Below are positions 51,009 through 59,393 of a stretch of 64,000 bases of DNA, one piece after another. Location: assembly GCA_934718065.1 (NCBI GenBank), contig CAKUZR010000001.1, forward strand, positions 124,001-188,000, read 5' to 3'. This stretch comes from an uncultured Treponema sp. Its GTDB lineage: Bacteria > Spirochaetota > Spirochaetia > Treponematales > Treponemataceae. Each line of letters opens with the position of its first letter. Position 1 is the first letter of the stretch. Under the pieces are notes generated by a model that worked only from the letters and a program-made list of their open reading frames with translations, was not told the origin of the DNA and searched no databases. A program made the translations under genes and the position numbers.

Positions 51009-51917
51009 ATGCTTTGGACTTTTAGTCTGTCTGTGCAAGGAGAAAGTCATAAGAAAAAGGAAATTGAAAATCCTGGAAGAGTTTTTCCTTGCCAAGACAA
51101 TAGTGATGATGACATATATAAAAAAACACAAGATTTTCCTGCTGCTGTTATATCTGTTGCAGATGGGCATGGTAGTCCTGCATATTTTCGCAGTAAAACT
51201 GGTTCTAAAAAAGCAATAGAATTAGGTAACTATGCACAAAAAATTTTTTCAGAAGAAGTTATAAAGAACTATTTATCTGATAAAAATGTTGTAAAAGAAG
51301 AGTTCTCAAAAGCATATATGAGAAATTTTACAAAGGAATGGAAACTTGGTATTGAAAAAGATTTACAAAGAAATCCCATTACAGAAGAAGAAAAAGAATA
51401 TTTGAAAAAAGAAGATATTCATGCTTTACAGAAATATCTTACAGCCCTAGAAGAAAAAAACATAGAAGAATTACTTCCTATTTACGGAACAACACTTTGT
51501 TCAGCTATGCTTATTCCTAAGATAGGCTTATTTGCAATGCAATTAGGGGATGGAAATATTGCTATAAAATACAAAGATGAGCCTTTTATCACTGCTGTTG
51601 CTGATGATAAAAACTGTTTTCTTAATCAAACTACTTCTTTATGTGATAAAGATTCACAAAATGAAATACGTTTTTTTGCTACACAAAAAATACCTGAGTG
51701 TGTATTCTGTTGCACAGACGGTTTTGAGAATAGTTTTAAAGATGAAACACAATTAATGGATGTGTATCAAAAGGTTTATGATTTATTTAAATCTTATGGA
51801 GGTTCAGAAATTACAAAAAAGAATTTAGCATTAGAAGAATTAAGAGACTGGTTGCCTAAATTATCAAAAAAAGGTAGCGGTGATGATATATCTCTTGCCG
51901 GAATAATTTTAGAATAA
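51009..51917 (+). CDS. Cluster protein 5: PP2C-type phosphatase
   Basis: 302 aa. PP2C metal motifs: CQDNSDD and VADGHGS (about 47-53), YGTTLCSAML, MQLGDGNIAI (about 177-186), CCTDGFENSF (about 236-245), SGDDISLAG (near 292). This is the third member of the vWA-PP2C-kinase triad, expected to reverse the kinase. The start is 3 nt after the vWA stop. Confidence 0.87.
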   Translation: MLWTFSLSVQGESHKKKEIENPGRVFPCQDNSDDDIYKKTQDFPAAVISVADGHGSPAYFRSKTGSKKAIELGNYAQKIFSEEVIKNYLSDKNVVKEEFSKAYMRNFTKEWKLGIEKDLQRNPITEEEKEYLKKEDIHALQKYLTALEEKNIEELLPIYGTTLCSAMLIPKIGLFAMQLGDGNIAIKYKDEPFITAVADDKNCFLNQTTSLCDKDSQNEIRFFATQKIPECVFCCTDGFENSFKDETQLMDVYQKVYDLFKSYGGSEITKKNLALEELRDWLPKLSKKGSGDDISLAGIILE

Positions 51918-51933
51918 AATAAGGATAAAAGCC

Positions 51934-52974
51934 ATGAACTATTATTCAAAGAAAATAATTGAATCAGGCGAATATGAAGGTGTTCAACTAAAAGTTGGTG
52001 CTGAAATTAAACCTGGTACATATGCAATATTTGCATATGATAATGATAATGACGCTAATGTTTGTCTCTCTGCTGATGCAAATCAAGATAACATTATAAT
52101 TTATGAAAGTTTTCCATTTAATTTATTTCTTATCATAAAGGAAAAACAATACTTGGAAATTTCAAATGCCTATATGGTTGATTTTGAAGAAGTAAAGCAG
52201 CTTAATCCTAAAAAAGCCAACATGCTGATTGTTGGAAAAGATATCCCTGAAGGAGAATATAAATTTACTGTTTTACCAAATGAAGATGATGGAAACTATG
52301 CAATATATAATTCAATAGCTTTATTCAGTAAAGATGAATTAGAAAACTATGAAAGTTTTGATAAACAAAATTATGCAACATTAAAAAATGGACAAGTAAT
52401 TAACTATAAGACTTGTTCTTTTGTACGAATTGGTGATTTACCAAAAGAAGATAATGAAGATGATAAAGAAACAGACGAAGCTGCTTCTTCATCAGGTCAT
52501 AAAACTGGAATTACATTTTCTATAAATGGAAAAAAACTAAGTAGCCGAGAAGATTTTGTTAGTTCATTCCAAAATGCATTATTACAATCAATAGGAAATG
52601 CTGTATATGATAAAATACAGGACAAAATTCAGGATGAAGAAGAACTTACTGAATATGAACGAGAAGATTACGAAGAATTTGAAAATATTTTTAAGACTGT
52701 AATAGCAGATTATGGTCGGCTTTTACTAAAAAAACAAAACTCAAATAAATTGAGCGCTTTATTATCTGATTTTGCAAGCAAATATAGAAGAATGATTAAC
52801 GAAATCAAAATTGTTACTGAAAATGGTTTCATTGATAATCTTTTAACAATTGAGGATGAAAAAGATATAAACGAATTAATTAATGTGCAATTAGATCTCT
52901 TGATAAATGATAACGATTTTTCAGAAGAATCTGCACAAATTATTGTTAAAATGATATTAAATTGTTTTAAATAG
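51934..52974 (+). CDS. Cluster protein 6: unknown protein with two beta repeats
   Basis: 346 aa. Residues 1-165 contain two similar beta modules: GAEIKPGTYAIFAYD... and GKDIPEGEYKFTVLP...NYATLKNGQVINYKTCSFVRI, a pattern found in Firmicutes surface and signalling proteins (G-x-D-I-P-x-G-x-Y). Residues about 165-200 are an acidic Ser-rich linker; the remainder is helical (DKIQDKIQDEEELTEYERED, LSALLSDFASKYRRMI). No signal peptide or TM. Might be a phospho-dependent or stress sensor. Unrecognised. Confidence 0.7.
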   Translation: MNYYSKKIIESGEYEGVQLKVGAEIKPGTYAIFAYDNDNDANVCLSADANQDNIIIYESFPFNLFLIIKEKQYLEISNAYMVDFEEVKQLNPKKANMLIVGKDIPEGEYKFTVLPNEDDGNYAIYNSIALFSKDELENYESFDKQNYATLKNGQVINYKTCSFVRIGDLPKEDNEDDKETDEAASSSGHKTGITFSINGKKLSSREDFVSSFQNALLQSIGNAVYDKIQDKIQDEEELTEYEREDYEEFENIFKTVIADYGRLLLKKQNSNKLSALLSDFASKYRRMINEIKIVTENGFIDNLLTIEDEKDINELINVQLDLLINDNDFSEESAQIIVKMILNCFK

Positions 52975-52984
52975 GATAAGAGAA

Positions 52985-55015
52985 ATGGCTAACACTGATG
53001 TTAACGAGAATGAAATTACAGAAGAACAAAAGGAATATATTTACAATTCTAATAAGGATTTTTCTGAACTTGCAAAAGATTTTAATCTTGAAGAAAAAAA
53101 TGTAAATACTGAAGATAAAACAGAAGAAACTAAAAGTACATCACTGAAACATAAAATAAAGAATTCATTAATTGTTCCGTTAATTTCATTTTTTGTGGGA
53201 TTATTAGCTTGTATTGGAATAATAAAAAAATTCCCAATTAATTCAGCTGGTAGTTTTTACCAGACAGTATTTTATTTTTTCCTTGTAGTCTCTTTAGGTT
53301 TGTTTATAGCTTTTATAATCGCATTTTTTAATGCCCATAAGTTTTATTCAGAAATGTTTACAACTGATTATTCAATTCTTTTTAATAAACAAAGACGTGG
53401 ATTAACGGCAGCTTGGAAAGCATATGAAAAAACTTTTATAGATTGGAAAGAAAATGAAACAACTACAAAACGAACAAGAACTAATTCTGATTTATATTTT
53501 GATGGTGAACATTGGATTAGTTATTCTTTTGTAAGAATTCCAATAGACTCTCTGTTAAAATTAATACCAGGAACTCTAATTGGTATGGGTATTTTAGGTA
53601 CCTTCATAGGCTTTGCTTCTGGTGTTGCTGAACTTGGTAATGTAAGTGAAAAAACATCAGAAGAGCTAATGGAAGGAATTGGTTATCTTACAGGTGGTTT
53701 AACGGTAGCATTTAATACATCTATTGTAGGTGTTATTATGAGCGTTGTTGTAAACTTTCTTATGTACAACCCATTAAAAAATGCATGTGACATGCTTTGT
53801 CAAAAGATTTGTGATCGTATAGATGAACAATATTATATTAGTGATTATGATGCTTTACACAAAGATTTAGACGGTGTAAGTGATGCGATTAAAAATCAAT
53901 TTGTTGAAAATACAAAAGATCTTGCACTTGAAGTTAGAAAAGCTGTATCTGAAACAGTTGAAGATAATCTTGATAAGCTTCAAATTGTAATTAATAGCCA
54001 GATTGAACAGCTTCAAAAAGCAATGGAAGTTACTGAAACTATACCTGCAAAAGTTGAACAATCATTTGTTAATACAAAAGAATTTATACAGACTACTTTG
54101 GATGAAAGTAGAGAAAAGTTTGTTAGTGAACTTAATTCTACAGTTAATAGTCTTACAGGTTGTATTGAATCGTTCGATGCAATACCTGGAAAAATTGAAA
54201 CTGCATTCGAGAATTCTAAACAATTTATACAAGGCACTCTTGATGAAAGCCGTGAAAAATACATGGCAGAAATTAACAAAACAACTGACGCTGTCAATGG
54301 ATGTGTTCAAGCTCTTAATGAGAATCAGGAAAAATTGCGTCAATCAAATGCTCTCTTTGCTGAACAAGTACAGAATGTTATTAATCGATTCTCTGCAACT
54401 TCTGAAGATATATCAAATCATTTCAAAGAAACTGCTGACTCATTTACACAGAATTTTGGACAGGCTGCTTCAACAGCTACAGACAACTTCAAAAACTTGT
54501 CTACAGCTATTGCGCAGAACTTTGCTAAAATTATTGATCAGACTAATGTTACATTCGACAAGATTCAGGATTTTGCGGGCTTCTATGAAGAGGCAAATAA
54601 AGTTACAGAAAATCTTAATAATATCTTGTCACAAATGCAAGTTTATAATTCTAAGACACAAGCTGGTTATGATGCAGTGCTTAATAGTTTGACCGCTATT
54701 ACAGAAGAAAGTAATGCAACTCTAAAAGAGTTTAAGAACCTTGATTCTAGTTTAAGCTCTACAATTGGTACTATTACAAAAAATCTTGAAACATATAACG
54801 AAACTGTTGCAAATGCTCTTCAGAATTATCTTGGTCAATTTGCAGATAAATCAAGTAACTTTGCAAATGGGCTTAATAGTTCTGTACAAAGTCTTGAAAT
54901 AACGTCTTCAAACCTTTCACAACTTATAGAAGACTTAACAAAGAATGTACAAGTATTTACAGTTCGTAATGAAAAATTAATGACAGAATTGAAAACTTTG
55001 AATTCTTCTAAATAA
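52985..55015 (+). CDS. Cluster protein 7: ZorA-like MotA/ExbB proton-channel protein with long coiled-coil tail
   Basis: 676 aa. TM helices at about 60-80, 92-116, 198-220 and 236-262. TM3-TM4 carry the MotA/TolQ/ExbB core GMGILGTFIGFASGVAEL and GGLTVAFNTSIVGVIMSVV. Residues about 290-676 form a long cytoplasmic coiled coil with repeats such as ESREKFVSELN and ESREKYMAEIN and VEQSFVNTKEFIQTTLD/IETAFENSKQFIQGTLD. ZorA of Zorya anti-phage systems has this combination: a five-subunit channel and an intracellular tail thought to pass the signal inward. The first 50 residues are acidic. Confidence 0.82.
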   Translation: MANTDVNENEITEEQKEYIYNSNKDFSELAKDFNLEEKNVNTEDKTEETKSTSLKHKIKNSLIVPLISFFVGLLACIGIIKKFPINSAGSFYQTVFYFFLVVSLGLFIAFIIAFFNAHKFYSEMFTTDYSILFNKQRRGLTAAWKAYEKTFIDWKENETTTKRTRTNSDLYFDGEHWISYSFVRIPIDSLLKLIPGTLIGMGILGTFIGFASGVAELGNVSEKTSEELMEGIGYLTGGLTVAFNTSIVGVIMSVVVNFLMYNPLKNACDMLCQKICDRIDEQYYISDYDALHKDLDGVSDAIKNQFVENTKDLALEVRKAVSETVEDNLDKLQIVINSQIEQLQKAMEVTETIPAKVEQSFVNTKEFIQTTLDESREKFVSELNSTVNSLTGCIESFDAIPGKIETAFENSKQFIQGTLDESREKYMAEINKTTDAVNGCVQALNENQEKLRQSNALFAEQVQNVINRFSATSEDISNHFKETADSFTQNFGQAASTATDNFKNLSTAIAQNFAKIIDQTNVTFDKIQDFAGFYEEANKVTENLNNILSQMQVYNSKTQAGYDAVLNSLTAITEESNATLKEFKNLDSSLSSTIGTITKNLETYNETVANALQNYLGQFADKSSNFANGLNSSVQSLEITSSNLSQLIEDLTKNVQVFTVRNEKLMTELKTLNSSK

Positions 55016-55027
55016 CAAGGCATAGAA

Positions 55028-55777
55028 ATGCGAACAAAACGATATAAACGTAACGTCGAAAGTACAAGTTATGATCTCTCAATAAGTGATATGATGGCCG
55101 CACTTTGTTGTGTTTTTGTTTTAATCTGTGTTGCAGTAATGGTACGATTAACAGAACAAAAAACAGAATTTCAACGACAAAATAAAAAAGCTAATTCATA
55201 TTATGCTATGAGAACAGATTTATATGAAAAACTCATGGAAACATTTGGTGATGACCTTGAACGTTGGAATGCAACAATTGATGAAGATACTCTTTCTATA
55301 ACATTTAAGAATCCTGATGTTTTGTTTGAAATGAACGATACAAAACTAAGGAAGGAATATAAAGACATTCTTGATGTATTTTTTCCAAAACTTGTAAAAC
55401 TATTATATACATCTACATTTACTGTAGATGGTATTGAAAAGCCTATAAAAGATGAAATAGAAGAAGTACGTATTGAAGGGCATACTGCAACTTCAAGATT
55501 CCTAACTGAAAAGCAAAACTATGAGAGAGGAATGGAAACTTCACAAGAACGTACAAGAAATACCCTTGAATATTGTATCAATCTTGAAAATAAAATATCT
55601 AATGAACAATTAAACTGGATAAAAAAACATATTGCAGCAATTGGTTATTCTAATTCTAGACATATTACTTATACAAATTCTAATGTTGAAAATCAGGATG
55701 CATCCCGACGTGTCGAATTTAGAATTATGACAAATGCCACAAATGTACTTTCAGAAATTGAGAGTTTTAAAGAATGA
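55028..55777 (+). CDS. Cluster protein 8: ZorB-like MotB/OmpA-domain protein
   Basis: 249 aa. One TM helix about 22-42 directly after the conserved Asp21 in SISDMMAALCCVFVL, the proton-carrying residue position in MotB/ZorB proteins. The periplasmic OmpA-like domain has VRIEGHTATSRF, NTLEYCINLE and the terminal DASRRVEFRIM, i.e. peptidoglycan-binding residues. With the ZorA-like protein it should form the stator-like motor anchored to the cell wall. It ends in an ATGA-type overlap with the next gene. Confidence 0.85.
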   Translation: MRTKRYKRNVESTSYDLSISDMMAALCCVFVLICVAVMVRLTEQKTEFQRQNKKANSYYAMRTDLYEKLMETFGDDLERWNATIDEDTLSITFKNPDVLFEMNDTKLRKEYKDILDVFFPKLVKLLYTSTFTVDGIEKPIKDEIEEVRIEGHTATSRFLTEKQNYERGMETSQERTRNTLEYCINLENKISNEQLNWIKKHIAAIGYSNSRHITYTNSNVENQDASRRVEFRIMTNATNVLSEIESFKE

Positions 55778-57174
55778 AAAAAACATTAGAAGCCGTATCA
55801 AAGTTAGCCAATAATACTCATTTTCTTACAACAGCTGTTTTCCCAAATAAAGAGAATGCAGAAAAATGCAGACATTCTTTAGCATTGATAGTAGATTTAA
55901 CAAACAGAATTATTGCTGAAGAAGAAAATATATCTACAATATATTTAAAAAACTTAAAACTCAATTTTACGAAATATATGAAATCAACGGATACAGCTAT
56001 CCCAAAATTTTTATTAAATAAACGAAGCATCAAGCATATTATAAGTCATCTCAGTGATACTGAAATTTACGATTATGTCATTAGTGAATCAGATGATATT
56101 ACAAACATGAAAAAGATATTGTTCCTGTTTGAAACTGGAACTACATCACATGAACTTGGTATTGATTTTTCCGTTTGCTTGCTAAAATTTTATTATAGCT
56201 TTTATAATATTTGTTCTGATACATTTATTTCTAATATAAAAAAATACATAAATAAACACTATTCTGAAAAATATTATTTAACAAAGCAGGATTTTATTTC
56301 TTTGTACTCACAGTATGATAAAGGTGAAGATAATTATCCTGATTTTTTGAGGAATATAAAGGTAAATACCAATTTTATATCAACAAAGTTCTTTCAGGAA
56401 ATGTGGTGGGTATGGTGTATAACAAGGAAGCCAAATACTTATTCTGAAATTTTCTTGAATAAGAATAAAGAAAGATTAAACACTGAACAAGAAGATATTA
56501 GAAAATGCTTATTAGCAGTAATTTCATGTCATGTAAATAAACAACCTTCTCGAGAAGCTTTGATTACAAACCAATTATTACCTTTGTTTGGTTCAGTAAA
56601 TCCTGCTGATAGTGTTTTCTGGGAAATATCATCAAATGAATTAAAGAATCAATATGCAATATATCTAACACAAGCACCCAAAATTTACTATAAGTATTTT
56701 ACAAAAACATTCCTTGAAGCCTTCTTCCTCGTTCTTTCTAGTGGTACTTCTGAGTATGAAAAAGAACGTGCAATTTTCTGGTTGAAATATATAGACCAAA
56801 TTGAAGAGTTTAAAATCGGTGTAACAGACTATAAAGATCGTATTCTTCGCAACCGTCTAGCCCAATTATCAGGTGATACAAGAATGTATATGGCCTTTTA
56901 TAAAAATTGTAAAATACGCATTTATAAAGATAGTGACCCAGCAGCAATCTTAATGAAATTAAATAGTGTTCTAGCAATAGAATTTACTGAAAACGCTAAT
57001 GCTGTTTATTTATACCAAAAGAATCATGAATTTGCTCAAGAATTATTCAATAAATATCAGGTAGATGATGTGTCAGATTTTAAATGTCGGATGCCTAGTT
57101 ATGGATTTATTAAGCGAATAATTCATAATGGAAACTGGCAAGGAAATGCTGATTGGACTTTAAGAAAACATTAA
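55774..57174 (+). CDS. Cluster protein 9: EH_Signature / ZorC-like protein
   Basis: 466 aa, no TM or signal. The C-terminal part resembles the EH_Signature domain found in ZorC: FFLVLSSGTSEYEKERAIFWLKYID (about 313-337), then ILMKLNSVLAIEFTENANAVYLYQKNHEF (about 390-418) with the conserved Glu and His, and WQGNADWTLRKH at the end. The N-terminal 250 residues are helical and AT-coded. Overlaps the ZorB-like gene by 4 bases. In Zorya type I, ZorC binds DNA and works with the ZorD helicase-nuclease; no ZorD gene follows here. Last gene of the cluster. Assigned with moderate confidence from motif pattern. Confidence 0.6.
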   Translation: MKKTLEAVSKLANNTHFLTTAVFPNKENAEKCRHSLALIVDLTNRIIAEEENISTIYLKNLKLNFTKYMKSTDTAIPKFLLNKRSIKHIISHLSDTEIYDYVISESDDITNMKKILFLFETGTTSHELGIDFSVCLLKFYYSFYNICSDTFISNIKKYINKHYSEKYYLTKQDFISLYSQYDKGEDNYPDFLRNIKVNTNFISTKFFQEMWWVWCITRKPNTYSEIFLNKNKERLNTEQEDIRKCLLAVISCHVNKQPSREALITNQLLPLFGSVNPADSVFWEISSNELKNQYAIYLTQAPKIYYKYFTKTFLEAFFLVLSSGTSEYEKERAIFWLKYIDQIEEFKIGVTDYKDRILRNRLAQLSGDTRMYMAFYKNCKIRIYKDSDPAAILMKLNSVLAIEFTENANAVYLYQKNHEFAQELFNKYQVDDVSDFKCRMPSYGFIKRIIHNGNWQGNADWTLRKH

Positions 57175-57351
57175 ATGTTGAATTACTATTTTCTAGAATT
57201 ATGTGAATTTGATAATAGTATTAATTTTAACAAAGAACCAATCTCCGTCAATGTATATACAACATAAGTTATTGTAGTCGGCACTTGGATAGTGTGCAAA
57301 TTGTCTTCATCGTTTGTCTTACCTTCGTAAAGACTTTTGCGCATTGAAAAA
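57175..57351. other. AT-rich gap after the cluster
   Basis: No gene or clear terminator for the cluster is seen. Transcription probably ends at the bidirectional hairpin at 57352. Confidence 0.5.
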
Positions 57352-57382
57352 AAATCGGAACTCCCATAAGGAATTCCGATTT
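57352..57382. terminator. Bidirectional terminator (aspS and cluster)
   Basis: AAATCGGAA and TTCCGATTT pair (57352-57360, 57374-57382), with TCC/GGA inside, and A/T runs on both sides. Serves the minus-strand aspS. Confidence 0.88.
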
Positions 57383-57394
57383 CAGTTTTTTTGA

Positions 57395-59230
57395 TTAGTC
57401 TTTTTCTACGTCGTAGCAGTTGATGTGCAAATCTTTAAGCTGCTGCGCGTCTACCGGGCTTGGGCATTCGTCCATTGGGCTGGCGGCCAGGTTGTTTTTA
57501 GGGAAGGCGATTACTTCGTGGATGCTTTCCTCGTGGCACATCAGCATGATAAGGCGGTCGAGGCCTGGAGCGATTCCTCCGTGCGGCGGCGCGCCGAATT
57601 TGAACGCCTGAACAAGGAATCCGAACGCTTTTTCCGCGCGTTCACGGCTGTAGCCTACGATTTCAAAAATGCGTTCCTGCAGCGCTGGGTCATTGATACG
57701 CATTGAGCCTGAAGCAAGCTCGTAGCCGTTCAGAACAAGGTCGTACAGGTCGCCTTTTACGGCTCCAGGGTCGCTTTCCAAAGTATCCCAGTATTTTTTC
57801 TGCGGAAGCGTGAACATGTGGTGTTCTGTTTCCCAGTGATTTTCTTCTTCATTCCATGCAAAGTAAGGGAAATCTATAATCCAGGCGAAGTGGAATTCGT
57901 CTTTTGGATTGTAAAGGTTCAGATCTTTTCCAAGCTGCTTGCGCACTGCTCCAAGGGCAACGCACGCTGTCTGCCATTTTTCGTCACTTACGAACAGAAG
58001 AAGGTCGTTCTTTTCCGCGCCGAGTTTCGGGCAGATTTCAGATTCTTTTCCGGCGAAGAATTTTGAGATTCCGCCTTCAAATTTTCCTTCGGCGTCAACT
58101 TTCATCCAGGCAAGGCCTTTTGCGTGGTTGATTTTTGCAACGCTTTCAAGCGCCTCGATGTGCTTTCGGCTGTATTTGTCCGCCGCGTTCTTTACAACAA
58201 GCGCTTTTAGTCCGCTTCGCTTGTGGCGTTCAATGTTTTTGTCTGCGTTTGCCGCGCCTGCTTTGAATGCGTTGAAGTCGCTCAAATCCGCCATGAACGC
58301 CGCGTCCTGCATTTTCATGTCAAAGCGCAAATCCGGCTTGTCGCTTCCGTAAAGGTCAAAAGCGTCGTCCCAGGAAATGCGGTCAAAGTGAACTGGAAGC
58401 TCGTAGTTCAGCGTTTTCTTGAAGATATGGCGCATAAGCTCTTCGGTTGTTTCAAGAACTTCCTCGCGGTTTGTAAAGCTCATTTCCATATCAATCTGGG
58501 TGAATTCCGGCTGGCGGTCGCCACGTGCGTCTTCATCGCGGTAGCAGCGCGCAATCTGGAAATATTTGTCGAAGCCTGAAACCATCAGAAGCTGCTTGTA
58601 AAGCTGCGGGCTCTGCGGAAGTGAATAAAATTTTCCAGGATGAACACGGCTTGGAACAAGGTAGTCGCGCGCGCCTTCCGGAGTTGATTTTATGAATGTC
58701 GGCGTTTCGATTTCAAGGAATCCTTTTGAAGTAAGAAATTCCCGGGTTGCAAAAGTTACTGCCGAGCGCAAAATGATGTTGTGCTGCATCGGTTCGCGGC
58801 GCAGGTCAAGGTAGCGGTATTTCAGGCGCAAATCTTCGTTTGGAAGAACAACTGTTCCGTCTTTCTGGCGGACTTTCTCAATTGAAAAAGGAAGCTCCTG
58901 GCTTGTTGTGAAAATTTCAATGTCGGTGGCTTCAACTTCAATTTCTCCGGTTGGCATTTCCTTGTTGATGTCTTTTTCAGCGCGCGCTGCAACAATTCCT
59001 TCAACTGCGATGCAGTATTCAGACTTCAATGAAGAGGCGGTTTTTTTTACTTCGTCAGAGGCGTTGTCGCCAACCATTACCTGAGTGATTCCATATCGGT
59101 CGCGGAGGCGAATAAAAACAAGTCCGCCCAGGTCGCGAGTTCGGCTTACCCAGCCGTTCAATACAACTTTCTTGCCGACGTCCGCTTTTGTAAGCTCGCC
59201 GCAAGTTGCAGTTCGTTTAGAATTTTCCAT
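57395..59230 (-). CDS. aspS: Aspartyl-tRNA synthetase, bacterial type
   Basis: 611 aa from ATG 59230 (MENSKRTATCGELTK), with AAAGGAA upstream. OB-fold anticodon domain (VVLNGWVSRTRDLGGLVFIRLRDRYG), class II core motif 1 (FLEIETPTFIKSTPEGARDY), motif 2 (FQIARCYRDEDARGDRQPEFTQIDMEMSF), the bacterial GAD insertion (about 290-430) and motif 3 (GGIAPGLDRLIMLMC). Charges tRNA-Asp. Complete and of usual length. Confidence 0.97.
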   Translation of the reverse strand: MENSKRTATCGELTKADVGKKVVLNGWVSRTRDLGGLVFIRLRDRYGITQVMVGDNASDEVKKTASSLKSEYCIAVEGIVAARAEKDINKEMPTGEIEVEATDIEIFTTSQELPFSIEKVRQKDGTVVLPNEDLRLKYRYLDLRREPMQHNIILRSAVTFATREFLTSKGFLEIETPTFIKSTPEGARDYLVPSRVHPGKFYSLPQSPQLYKQLLMVSGFDKYFQIARCYRDEDARGDRQPEFTQIDMEMSFTNREEVLETTEELMRHIFKKTLNYELPVHFDRISWDDAFDLYGSDKPDLRFDMKMQDAAFMADLSDFNAFKAGAANADKNIERHKRSGLKALVVKNAADKYSRKHIEALESVAKINHAKGLAWMKVDAEGKFEGGISKFFAGKESEICPKLGAEKNDLLLFVSDEKWQTACVALGAVRKQLGKDLNLYNPKDEFHFAWIIDFPYFAWNEEENHWETEHHMFTLPQKKYWDTLESDPGAVKGDLYDLVLNGYELASGSMRINDPALQERIFEIVGYSRERAEKAFGFLVQAFKFGAPPHGGIAPGLDRLIMLMCHEESIHEVIAFPKNNLAASPMDECPSPVDAQQLKDLHINCYDVEKD

Positions 59231-59381
59231 AAATATTCCTTTCCGTGGCGATTTTGCCACGCTGATTAATTTGCGGATAACAGTTTTCTATATTCTAATA
59301 AGATGTTCGATTTTGAGCAATTATATAGATAAAAACCGGGAAAAACTAATCAAATATCTTTCTTTTTGAAATATGCTAATT

Positions 59382-59387
59382 TATAAT
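59382..59387 (+). promoter_or_regulatory. -10 box of a leaderless gene
   Basis: TATAAT (59382-59387) ends six bases before ATG 59394, with no ribosome site. An in-frame ATG at 59373 lies upstream of this box and is not used if this promoter is right. Confidence 0.55.
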
Positions 59388-59393
59388 AAATAT

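Noticed and set aside
52985-55777. MotA/MotB flagellar stator genes
   Set aside because: The channel protein has a very long cytoplasmic coiled coil and the pair lies with kinase, phosphatase and EH_Signature genes, not with flagellar genes, so a Zorya-like pair fits better.
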